A DNA stretch of 21,747 nt from positions 1 to 21,747 of the forward strand of contig CAYLJJ010000097.1 in NCBI GenBank assembly GCA_964384025.1, written 5' to 3'. This document shows positions 1-6,605 of the stretch, piece after piece; the stretch's first letter is position 1; each line of letters opens with the position of its first letter. The translations under genes and the position numbers were made by a program. The notes under the pieces were generated by a model. That model was not told the DNA's origin. It searched no databases and saw only the letters and a list, made by a program, of their open reading frames with translations. The stretch comes from CAYLJJ01 sp964384025. Lineage in GTDB: Bacteria; Myxococcota_A; Bradymonadia; UBA7976; UBA1532.

Positions 1-26
1 GTGGTCCGCCTGGGGGGCCTTTTCCT

Positions 27-1388
27 CTACCGCGGGGGGGCCGTGCGCGCCCCGGGCACCGCCGTACAGAACACCCGCTCGTTGACGCGATCCTCCCTCT
101 CCAAGAAGTCATCGTTCTGAATCAGGACCGCCCCCTTCTCTTGGGAGAAGCGCAGGCCCTCAGCCTGCGGGAAGGGCTGGCAGAGGCCCTTGGCCGCCTT
201 GACCGCGACGCGGTAGCGCAGCGTGATGATGAGCGCGCGTCGATAGGCGTAGCGTCGGACGTGATGCTTGAGTGAGGGCATGGCCTGCTTGAGGATCTCG
301 ATCGCCTCCCGGCGCGCGGCCTCGCGCCCCCCCAGCACCACCTTGAGGCCGCTCTTCCAGGCTGATCGCTCCTTGGCCTCGACCCCGAACCTCTGCCCCA
401 GAGCCTCCAAGCCTTGAAGCGCCACCTTGAGGCCGCTCTTCCAGGCTGATCGCTCCTTGGCCTCGGCCCTGAACCTCTGCGAAAGAGCCTCCAAGCCTTG
501 AGCGCAGGCCTTGAGGCTACTCTCCTGTGGACACGCCTTCAGCCAGTCCAGCGTGTTCTCCTTCATGGCGATCCACGCGAGGGTAAGATCATCAGGGACC
601 CCCGATCCCAGGCTGCTCCCCTGGTCTGATTTCAGCGCGGACAAGAGATCATGGTAGGCCACATGCGCGGTGTCCGCCTTGAGGAACTCATGGGGGTGAG
701 GATCCGCCGCCAAGAGACGATCTAAGGCGGTGAGGAGGGGCCCTGATGGGCTCAACTCCAAGAGGCGCTCCGCAGCGTTGAGCAAGGATTCATCGGCGGC
801 GACCGCCAACATCGGGAAGAGGATAGAGCAGCCCCCACGCATCAAGTCCTGGTTAAAGCGCGTCGCCTCCAGGAGCAGCCGCAGGCCCTCAGGCGCTGCC
901 CCCTCCCGCGCCCTCTGACGAGCCAGGACCACCACCGCCTTGCTCAGATCTATCACCCGCCGGAGATTCGGTGTGGAGCGCTTGCCGGTGAGGTAGGGGG
1001 AGCAGCCGCCCTCATGGGAGACCGCCTGATGGAGCGCCTGGGGGAGCAGCACGCAGGCCGCCTCCAGGGCCTTGATCTCCTCGTCCTGGGCCGCAGGATC
1101 ATCTAGGGCGCGGGCCTCGCCCCCCTCCTCATGCAGCTGATCTTCGATCTTCTCGGCCGCCTTTAAGCAGCTCTGGAGCCCCCCAGAGCCCTCCAAGATG
1201 GCGTGCATCGCGACCTCCGCCTCTCCAGGGAGCTGGGGCTCATCCCAGAGCCCTGGACGGGGGCAGCGCAGGCTCCTCTTGGCGGCGGCGATCGCCTCAA
1301 GCTCCTGCTTCATCGCTTCCATCTCGGCGGGGGTGCTCAGCTCCAGCTTGGGCCAGAGCAGCAGGAGCATTCCAAAGAGGCTAAGCAC
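27..1388 (-). CDS. N-terminally anchored or secreted protein of unknown function with tandem internal repeat
   Basis: I do not recognise a family. The start is GTG at 1388, supported by an AGGAG Shine-Dalgarno (1396-1400) seven bases upstream. The 453-residue product opens with a short hydrophobic stretch (residues 1-12, LSLFGMLLLLW), either an uncleaved anchor or a weak signal peptide. The rest looks mostly helical, with scattered Cys residues. Near residues 295-350 a 28-residue segment (core AKERSAWKSGLKV) occurs twice in tandem; 28 is four heptads, so a lengthened helix or coiled coil is likely. The C-terminal 80 residues (RRYAYRRALIITLRYR onward) faintly resemble the tail of bacterial anchored proteins in which a helical layer precedes a small PFS/LLYS-type domain; this is only an impression. 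The last ten residues follow G/C homopolymers and could be frame-affected. Upstream on the same strand lies a pseudogene, so no operon context helps. Real gene likely; function unknown. Confidence 0.7.
   Translation of the reverse strand: MLSLFGMLLLLWPKLELSTPAEMEAMKQELEAIAAAKRSLRCPRPGLWDEPQLPGEAEVAMHAILEGSGGLQSCLKAAEKIEDQLHEEGGEARALDDPAAQDEEIKALEAACVLLPQALHQAVSHEGGCSPYLTGKRSTPNLRRVIDLSKAVVVLARQRAREGAAPEGLRLLLEATRFNQDLMRGGCSILFPMLAVAADESLLNAAERLLELSPSGPLLTALDRLLAADPHPHEFLKADTAHVAYHDLLSALKSDQGSSLGSGVPDDLTLAWIAMKENTLDWLKACPQESSLKACAQGLEALSQRFRAEAKERSAWKSGLKVALQGLEALGQRFGVEAKERSAWKSGLKVVLGGREAARREAIEILKQAMPSLKHHVRRYAYRRALIITLRYRVAVKAAKGLCQPFPQAEGLRFSQEKGAVLIQNDDFLEREDRVNERVFCTAVPGARTAPPR
338..505. 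repeat. 84-bp tandem duplication inside the first gene
   Basis: Two consecutive 84-bp units (338-421 and 422-505) share about 75 of their first 80 bases by hand alignment. The period is 28 codons, so the reading frame is kept and the protein repeats a segment with core AKERSAWKSGLKV. The near-identity at DNA level suggests a recent duplication or ongoing homogenisation. Confidence 0.9.
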
Positions 1389-1395
1389 CGATCTT

Positions 1396-1400
1396 CTCCT
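1396..1400 (-). promoter_or_regulatory. Shine-Dalgarno deciding the GTG start at 1388
   Basis: Read on the minus strand, AAAGGAGAAGATCG precedes the GTG, giving AGGAG with seven bases of spacing. No ATG near this point is better placed: the in-frame ATG at codon 7 would cut into the hydrophobic N-terminus. Confidence 0.7.
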
Positions 1401-1433
1401 TTAAGGTTGGGTATTTGACGTTGGGCCTTGGGG

Positions 1434-2070
1434 CTAGTGGAGTCTGACCTCCCCATCATCGGGGAGATCGATCTGATAAGCCAGCTTGAGGGATCTCTGC
1501 TCTCCGCTCTTGAGGTCCAGCATCCAACTCAAGAGCCCCCGCTCCTTATCAAGCTGGTGTCCCCCTGTCGTCTCCTCTCCATCAAGCAGCACTCGATCTC
1601 CTCGCTCTTGCTCACCGAGAGCGCCTCGCGGATCTCTATGCTGCGAGGCTGCGCGGCGTCGTTGCTCAGGTCGATCTGGTAGGCGCGGAGCAGCTTCTTG
1701 GTGGAGGAGAGGGAGCTTGACTCCTCCTCCCGAGAGCGCGCTCTTGCGCTCCAACTTCAGCTCCTGATCGACCCCACAATGAGCGCCTCCCCAAACTCCT
1801 CCTCAGCGCTCCCCTTCAGCTCCTCACTTGAGCCTCAGCGCCTCCTCCAGCCTCCGGCGGCCTCTCAGCGCCTCCAGCGCGGCCCCCTCGCTCCCCTCGC
1901 TCTCTGGATCTCCCTCTTCACTCCAGCCTGAGCTCCTTGCTCTCTCAGCTCCCCAGCGGCGTTCTCCTCTGGGTTGATCTGCTCCTCACTCTGAGCCCTC
2001 CCCAGCCTGAAGCCTCCTCGCTCTGCTCAGCCCCTCTTCATCCAGGGCCTCAGAGTGTTTCTCATAGGGA
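1434..2070 (-). pseudogene. Degraded 3' part of a DUF4139 (mucoidy inhibitor MuiA-like) gene
   Basis: No single frame is open, but joining frames on the minus strand gives a recognisable DUF4139 C-terminus: a segment with YQIDLSNDAAQPRSIEIRE, then SVSKSEEIE, then LLDGEE, DKERGLLSW and finally a Gly-rich KSGEQ/LAYQIDLP tail ending at the stop at 1434. The family's usual ending is a W-x-L-x-L-x-PGE-x-x-x-x-x-x-x-Y-x-V/I-x-P pattern, which matches. Upstream, other frames give Glu/Leu/Arg-rich coiled-coil text (LEALRGRRRLEEALRLK), as expected before DUF4139. Frame changes are needed near 1591, 1740, 1773 and 1825, with more upstream. The N-terminal DUF4140 part is absent; coding-like sequence ends around 2070 where AT-rich DNA begins. 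The family contains uncharacterised bacterial envelope proteins. Most likely a true pseudogene, since genes on both sides have clean frames; local assembly error is the alternative. Confidence 0.6.
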
Positions 2071-2300
2071 GTTCTCAAGAATGAACCGATAGTAGTGATA
2101 GATAAATCATTCTTGTAGAAGAATGGTGCCTGTACGTATGGGATGAGAAGGTTTTGGAGTGGATGTATAGGAAGAAATCTTAAGGGTATGGCTATATCTG
2201 AGTCTGCCGGATTTGATCGTTGCTGCATCCATGATTGGACGTAGCCCCTTAGAATGAATCAACCACCAAATCCGGCAGACTCAGGTAAAATAATACTCCT
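2071..2300. other. AT-rich non-coding stretch between pseudogene and Bax-inhibitor gene
   Basis: Base composition changes abruptly from G/C-rich coding-like DNA to AT-rich sequence with no convincing ORF on either strand. An 80-codon open frame (minus, 2228-1986) crosses from this stretch into the pseudogene but shows no domain and no good ribosome site. A plus-strand frame over about 2100-2182 is too short to identify. The stretch holds the inverted-repeat element at 2197-2286. It could be the remains of a mobile element that removed the 5' half of the DUF4139 gene. Confidence 0.5.
2197..2286. mobile_element. MITE-like element with 18-bp perfect terminal inverted repeats
   Basis: The arm CTGAGTCTGCCGGATTTG at 2198-2215 is repeated exactly as its reverse complement at 2268-2285. 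Beyond the perfect part the arms stay similar for roughly 15 more bases, leaving only about 22 bp of unique core. One base outside each arm lies a TA dinucleotide (2195-2196 and 2287-2288), as expected if a TA-targeting (IS630/Tc1-type) transposase had mobilised it, although TA is common enough for this to be chance. There is no coding capacity. A long-looped terminator for the gene ending at 2301 is an alternative, but no U-tract follows the hairpin on the minus strand. Confidence 0.5.
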
Positions 2301-3002
2301 CTAGTCCCGGCTCATCACCAAGCGAAGGATATACCAGAATAGGAGAGCGACAGCGGAGAAGAGGGCTAGGGAAGCTGCGACGTGGGAGCCTACGGGGTAG
2401 TGATTGAGGACATTAGAGGTGTAATAGAGGATATAACCCCCAGCGAGGATCACCATTCCAAAAGAGAAGAGGGTTCCCAACTCAAAACCAAAGAGGATGG
2501 AGCAGAGGATCAGACCCATCGCAGCAAAGCCTGCCACGGTGAGCATACCCCGCATAAAGGAGAAATCCTTCTTGCTGAAAAAGTTGACTGCTGTAAGGCC
2601 CCCAAAGGTGATCCCCGTGATGATCCCAGCGGTGGGAATCACTGTACCATCCGTATAGTAGGCGGCGATAAACATCATCGGCGTAAAGAGAATCGCCTCG
2701 AAGAGCACATAGAGGCCCAATCCTAGGTACTGCATCGTCACTGAGTTATCAGCTTGAGCCCAGCGCTCCGCCACCATCCCCACGAGCATAAAAGCGCCCA
2801 GGATCATCAACCAAGCATACTGGCTGGCTCCAAGCCACTCCATCATCTTAGGCGCGACAGGAGAGCTGATCAGGACGGCGGTGAGGGCCACAAAGGCCAA
2901 GATCGCGCCCCCCAGGTGGAGGTAGGTCTTCTGGATAAACTCAGCTCGGGAATCGACTGAAGCTTGGGCTGCAGCAGGGGCATACTCTGAGCGGTACATC
3001 AT
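2301..3002 (-). CDS. Bax inhibitor-1/YccA family inner-membrane protein
   Basis: The 233-residue product has a short polar N-terminus (about 25 residues, including DSRAEFIQKTYLHLGGAI) followed by seven hydrophobic helices, the pattern and length of the bacterial BI-1/YccA/YbhL family (UPF0005). Conserved-looking points include the FIQKTY-HL entry into helix 1, the Glu in FEAILFTPM, the GGLTAVNFFSKKDFSFM loop and the final polar-poor helix ending near RLVMSRD. Family members act in the inner membrane; YccA interacts with the FtsH protease in E. coli and a structurally studied homologue leaks calcium, but the role here is unknown. AAGGAG (3005-3010) sits two bases from the ATG at 3002 and five from the adjacent ATG at 2999, so the second ATG may be the true start (232 residues). 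The gene is divergent from the lipoprotein gene at 3056 with only 53 bp between starts. Family call is firm. Confidence 0.93.
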   Translation of the reverse strand: MMYRSEYAPAAAQASVDSRAEFIQKTYLHLGGAILAFVALTAVLISSPVAPKMMEWLGASQYAWLMILGAFMLVGMVAERWAQADNSVTMQYLGLGLYVLFEAILFTPMMFIAAYYTDGTVIPTAGIITGITFGGLTAVNFFSKKDFSFMRGMLTVAGFAAMGLILCSILFGFELGTLFSFGMVILAGGYILYYTSNVLNHYPVGSHVAASLALFSAVALLFWYILRLVMSRD

Positions 3003-3055
3003 CTCTCCTTTTTTTGGGTGCTGAGGGGTGAGAGAATCCAGCCCTGGAGGTCCAG

Positions 3056-3835
3056 ATGAAGTCTCTTCTCCTCATACTTTTCTTCTTTCTAGGCTGTCAG
3101 GATAACCCTGAAAGTTCAGAGGAGCAGCCAAAAGATGCACAAGCGCTCCAGGATCTTTTGATGCTTCAGGATCTTTTGGAGCTTCAGGATCTCTTAGAAG
3201 CTCAAGAGGACACCAAGCCTCAAGATCTAAGAAGAGCTGAAAATCTACCCCTTGCCCCAGACGATCTGGGAGTAGAAGAAGACAGCTCCTCTCCTCCGCC
3301 ATCGTTTTGCGTTGAGGTGATTAACTTAGGGAACCTGCAGATCTTTCGTTATGAGGCCAGCCGACTCGATGCCAGCGAGGCAGAGCCTGGTATATCTGAG
3401 GAGCGAGCTTGTAGCCGGCCAGGAGTCTTGCCCTGGGCCTGGGTGGATCTTGAGGCTGCTCGCAGCGCCTGTGAGCGCTCAGGCTTTCGACTCTGTACTG
3501 GAGCAGAGTGGCAGGAACTCTGTGCTGGAGATGAGCTGCGACTCTTTCCCTATGGTTGGAGTCATCAGCCTGGAACCTGCAATGATCATATCGCGGGAGA
3601 GCATCACTTGGAGCCCACGGGGAGCCGCCCTGACTGTGTAACCCCAGAAGGGATCTTTGACCTCTCAGGGAACCTCTGGGAGCTTGTAGAGGAGGGAGAG
3701 AAGCGGGGCGCGAGCTATAAGATCAACGCTGTGACCTACCACTCCGATGCTGCTCGCTGTGACAGCAGCTATTTTCTGCCTCCAGGCTACGCTGATGAGG
3801 ATCTTGGCTTCCGCTGTTGTCGCTCTCTTGAGTGA
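3056..3835 (+). CDS. Lipoprotein with formylglycine-generating-enzyme (SUMF1)-like domain
   Basis: The 259-residue product starts at ATG 3056 with GGAGG (3046-3050) five bases upstream. A lipoprotein signal (LLLILFFFLGC, lipid Cys at residue 14) is followed by an acidic, low-complexity linker with three LQDLLx repeats. From about residue 83 comes a sulfatase-modifying-factor fold: WVDLEAARSACERSGFRLCTGAEWQELC, then FPYG, then GIFDLSGNLWELVEE, and a GFRCC ending. Compared with catalytic FGE, whose active-site Cys pair lies just after the GGSY motif, this protein has GASYKINAVTYHS with no Cys at those places, so it is probably a binding or structural domain and not an oxidase. Such non-catalytic FGE-like lipoproteins are common in myxobacterial-type genomes. 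It precedes the kinase gene by 82 bp and may be co-transcribed. Fold confident; role unknown. Confidence 0.88.
   Translation: MKSLLLILFFFLGCQDNPESSEEQPKDAQALQDLLMLQDLLELQDLLEAQEDTKPQDLRRAENLPLAPDDLGVEEDSSSPPPSFCVEVINLGNLQIFRYEASRLDASEAEPGISEERACSRPGVLPWAWVDLEAARSACERSGFRLCTGAEWQELCAGDELRLFPYGWSHQPGTCNDHIAGEHHLEPTGSRPDCVTPEGIFDLSGNLWELVEEGEKRGASYKINAVTYHSDAARCDSSYFLPPGYADEDLGFRCCRSLE
3146..3199 (+). repeat. Three 18-bp tandem repeats coding LQDLLx in lipoprotein linker
   Basis: Units 3146-3163, 3164-3181 and 3182-3199 all follow the pattern CTYCAGGATCTYTTRRWR and encode LQDLLM, LQDLLE and LQDLLE. They lengthen the acidic linker between the lipid anchor and the FGE-like domain. In-frame slippage at such repeats would vary linker length. 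Confidence 0.85.
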
Positions 3836-3854
3836 ACCTTGGCTCTCTCAAGAG
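3825..3854. terminator. Weak hairpin after the FGE-like lipoprotein gene
   Basis: CTCTTGAG (3825-3832) pairs with CTCAAGAG (3847-3854). The left arm overlaps the last codons of the lipoprotein gene. A T-rich run lies about 15 bases beyond, too far for a classic intrinsic terminator, so this may be only attenuating or chance. Confidence 0.25.
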
Positions 3855-3917
3855 CATGGAGGTTGTATTTTTTCTTCCCGATCTGAGAATCTTAGGCTGA
3901 TCTTCTCTTGAACCTCA

Positions 3918-6605
3918 ATGACGAATGGCCGAGCCCCAGAAATGAATGAGCAGTTTGGTCGCTACACTCTCCTGGAGCGCATCGCCATTGGCGGTATGGC
4001 CGAGATCTTCAAAGCCAAGGCCTTTGGCCTGGGAAACTTTGAGAAGATCTTGGCCATCAAGCGCCTACATCCGCGTTATAGCCAAGACGCTGATTTTATT
4101 GAGATGCTCATCGATGAAGCTCGCATCACGGTGGCCCTCAATCATCGCAATGTGGGCCAGATCTTCGATCTGGGTAAGGTGGATGACCACTATTTCATCG
4201 CCATGGAGTTTATCGATGGCCCCGACCTCTACCGCATCACGCGACGCCTCAGAGAGCGGGGCCTAAACTTCCCGCTTCAAGCCGCAGCCTTTGTCGCTAT
4301 GGAAGCTTTAGAGGGGCTGGACTATGCTCATCGTAAGATGGATCAGTCTGGGCATCCCTTAAACATCGTCCATCGTGATATCTCCCCACAAAATATCATT
4401 ATTTCCTATGGTGGAGATGTAAAATTAGTAGATTTTGGGATCGCTAAAGCAGCTCTACGTGCTTATGAGACTGAAGCAGGGATCATAAAGGGCAAATTCT
4501 ACTATATGTCTCCTGAGCAGGCTCGGGGAGAGATTCTCGACCATCGCACAGATATTTTCAGCTTGGGTATCGCCTTCTACGAGATGCTCACGGGCGATTT
4601 GCTCTATCAAGATGAGGATGATGTCACCCTCTTGAGCCGTGTTCGCCGAGCGGATATCAGCCCCCCCAGCTTCTATCGCCCCGATGTGCCTGAGGCCCTT
4701 GAGCGCATCGTTATGACCTCTCTGGCTAAGGATCGAGAGAACCGCTACCCCTCAGCCCAGCATATGCGCCGTGACCTACAGCGCTACTTTCAGGATTCGG
4801 GGCAGATCTTTGAGCGCCAACAGCTGGGGCAATTTATCCAAAACCTCTTCTCCAACCTTGAAGCCCCAGAACTCTCAGAGCACTACCTCCAAGATCGCTG
4901 TGAATTGGTCGAAGATAGACACTCTGTGATCAGCCAATTTGGAGAGGATGAGGGGGAGCAGAGCATCGAGCTGCTGGAGCTGTCCGCTGATGACATCGAG
5001 CTGGTAGAGGAGCAACCCAGCCGTCGATCCCAAGATCCACATTTTCAGCCACGGCTAGATGATCCCTTTGAGGAGGAGAAGACTCAGGCTTTTGAGCCCC
5101 AAGGTGTTCGCCCGATGGTGGAGCTGAGGGCCCCTGATGTGATGCCTTTCTCCTCCCAACAAGCAGTCTCCAACGCTCGAACGCCTGAGGTCTTCTTAGG
5201 AGAAAACTCCGGAAGAAGAGAGCCTGCTCCGCGTTCAGCTGCGCCAGCCCCCTCTTTCGCTCCCCCAGGGCCTGAGCTTCAACTGCGACGCCCTCCCGAA
5301 CTCTCCGTCCCTGCCAGCCTTCAGAGCCCCCTGAGTCGGAGTCCCCAGAGCCGCAGCCTCCAGAGACTAAGCCAGGCTCCCGCTCAAAATCTCAGCGAGG
5401 ATGATGGGGGCTTTAATCAACAGCCCACGGTGATCGTCGAGGAGTCTACGCCCTCTCCAACAGCGCAGCGCAGGGCGGCCTCCAGAGCCCCACGAGCAGC
5501 TCAGCAACCACGGAGACAACCACGGAGCCTTCCCAGAGGCGCTCATCGAGCGACCCCCACTATACGACCAGTCGGCCTTGAACAGGGATTCTTCACCCGA
5601 GAGCGGCTGATCATGGGCTCGGTCCTGTTTATGGTGATCATCATCGCTGGGGTGCTCACTTCGGTGATCCTCAATGAAACCGAGGAGTCCAAGGCCCCTA
5701 TCTTGCTCACCGTTGGAGAAACGAAAAAGAGCCCTCATTACACCTCTCTGCGCATCAACTCCCGCCCCAGTGGGGCGGAGATCAAGCTCAACGGCAAGTT
5801 GCTGTATGAGCGAACCCCCACGGTCAAAGAGCTGCTCTCTGGAGAGACACACAAGGTCCAGATCCTCATGGATGGGTATTTCCCCTATGAAACTGAGATC
5901 ACCTCAGAGTCAGGAAAAGAACATCTCCTTGAGGCAGAACTCAAGAAGATGCGAGGCAGCTTGAGCGTAGACTCCCGCCCCAGTGGAGCTATCATCTATC
6001 TGAACGATCGACGCAGGGGCCGTACCCCTCATACGATCCCAGATCTTTCAGTGGACAGCCCGCTTCATCTGCGGCTCATCAAACCAGGCTTTGTCTCCAA
6101 AGAGCAGATCATCAACTGGGCTGGACGGCGCAAACAGGAGATCAACCTAGAACTTGATCCTGAACCTGAGCTGGTCGTTCCAGCACCTCCAGCTCTAGCT
6201 TATGTAGAACCTGAGCCCACCCCAAAGCCCAAAACACGGCGAGTAAAGAGACGAGCCAAGCCCAAAACACGGCGAGCGAAGAGACAACCTAAACCAAAGC
6301 CTAGACACAGAAGAGATGCTTGGGAAGAGAGAGAGAGGAGCCGCAGAATAGATCCTCCCCCTCGCCGAGATCCTCCCCCTCGCCGAGAGGAGAAAGGCGC
6401 TGGTTATCTGAACGTCACCTCTCGTCCCTGGGGCGCTGTCTACCTGGATGGGAGTATGATCTCTCCAGAGACGCCGCTGATCAAATATCGGGTGCCTGTG
6501 GGGAGTTATCGGGTCTATGTCTGTTATCGAAAGAACTGCGGAGATCGCAGCCAGACTCGACGCGCACGGATCTCTAAAGGTGCCAACATCACCCTCAAGT
6601 TTTAG
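3918..6605 (+). CDS. Transmembrane serine/threonine protein kinase with three C-terminal PEGA domains
   Basis: The N-terminal kinase domain spans about residues 13-290: Gly-rich loop IAIGGMAEIF, lysine K48 in AIKRL, alpha-C glutamate E67, HRD loop VHRDISPQN (D154), DFG at 172-174 and YYMSPEQ for the APE region. All catalytic residues are present, so it should phosphorylate Ser/Thr in the cytoplasm. A long Pro/Arg/Ser-rich linker leads to one membrane helix near residues 565-585 (MGSVLFMVIIIAGVLTSVIL). The presumed periplasmic part has PEGA domains starting near 607 (INSRPSGAEIKLNG), 680 (VDSRPSGAIIYLND) and 828 (VTSRPWGAVYLDG), the last two separated by a Lys/Arg/Pro repeat tract. PEGA domains bind or sit against surface structures in other proteins. 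Neither ATG 3918 nor ATG 3942 has a clear Shine-Dalgarno, so the start is uncertain by eight residues. The next gene begins inside its 3' end, suggesting coupled expression. Confidence 0.95.
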   Translation: MTNGRAPEMNEQFGRYTLLERIAIGGMAEIFKAKAFGLGNFEKILAIKRLHPRYSQDADFIEMLIDEARITVALNHRNVGQIFDLGKVDDHYFIAMEFIDGPDLYRITRRLRERGLNFPLQAAAFVAMEALEGLDYAHRKMDQSGHPLNIVHRDISPQNIIISYGGDVKLVDFGIAKAALRAYETEAGIIKGKFYYMSPEQARGEILDHRTDIFSLGIAFYEMLTGDLLYQDEDDVTLLSRVRRADISPPSFYRPDVPEALERIVMTSLAKDRENRYPSAQHMRRDLQRYFQDSGQIFERQQLGQFIQNLFSNLEAPELSEHYLQDRCELVEDRHSVISQFGEDEGEQSIELLELSADDIELVEEQPSRRSQDPHFQPRLDDPFEEEKTQAFEPQGVRPMVELRAPDVMPFSSQQAVSNARTPEVFLGENSGRREPAPRSAAPAPSFAPPGPELQLRRPPELSVPASLQSPLSRSPQSRSLQRLSQAPAQNLSEDDGGFNQQPTVIVEESTPSPTAQRRAASRAPRAAQQPRRQPRSLPRGAHRATPTIRPVGLEQGFFTRERLIMGSVLFMVIIIAGVLTSVILNETEESKAPILLTVGETKKSPHYTSLRINSRPSGAEIKLNGKLLYERTPTVKELLSGETHKVQILMDGYFPYETEITSESGKEHLLEAELKKMRGSLSVDSRPSGAIIYLNDRRRGRTPHTIPDLSVDSPLHLRLIKPGFVSKEQIINWAGRRKQEINLELDPEPELVVPAPPALAYVEPEPTPKPKTRRVKRRAKPKTRRAKRQPKPKPRHRRDAWEERERSRRIDPPPRRDPPPRREEKGAGYLNVTSRPWGAVYLDGSMISPETPLIKYRVPVGSYRVYVCYRKNCGDRSQTRRARISKGANITLKF
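6225..6290 (+). repeat. Two 33-bp repeats (PKTRR-type) in the kinase linker
   Basis: The units at 6225 and 6258 start with the same 20 bases and encode PKTRRVKRRAK and PKTRRAKRQPK. A shorter 18-bp repeat encoding DPPPRR twice lies just downstream (about 6350-6386). Together they form a basic, proline-rich spacer before the last PEGA domain, suited to spanning or contacting peptidoglycan; that role is inference. Confidence 0.8.

Noticed and set aside
1428..1931. Several overlapping plus-strand open frames of 77-93 codons
   Set aside because: Ser/Arg/Leu-rich text produced by the complement of the Glu/Leu coiled-coil pseudogene; no start signals.
2100..2182. Short plus-strand frame that might be a transposase C-terminus
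   Set aside because: Only about 25 codons remain, and I could not match it to any transposase family, so no identity is claimed.
1986..2228. 80-codon minus-strand frame starting in the AT-rich stretch
   Set aside because: It runs through one inverted-repeat arm and crosses from AT-rich DNA into the pseudogene, with no domain or ribosome site; treated as chance.
5367..5852. 161-codon minus-strand open frame
   Set aside because: Shadow of the kinase linker and first PEGA domain, whose plus-strand frame has clear conserved motifs.
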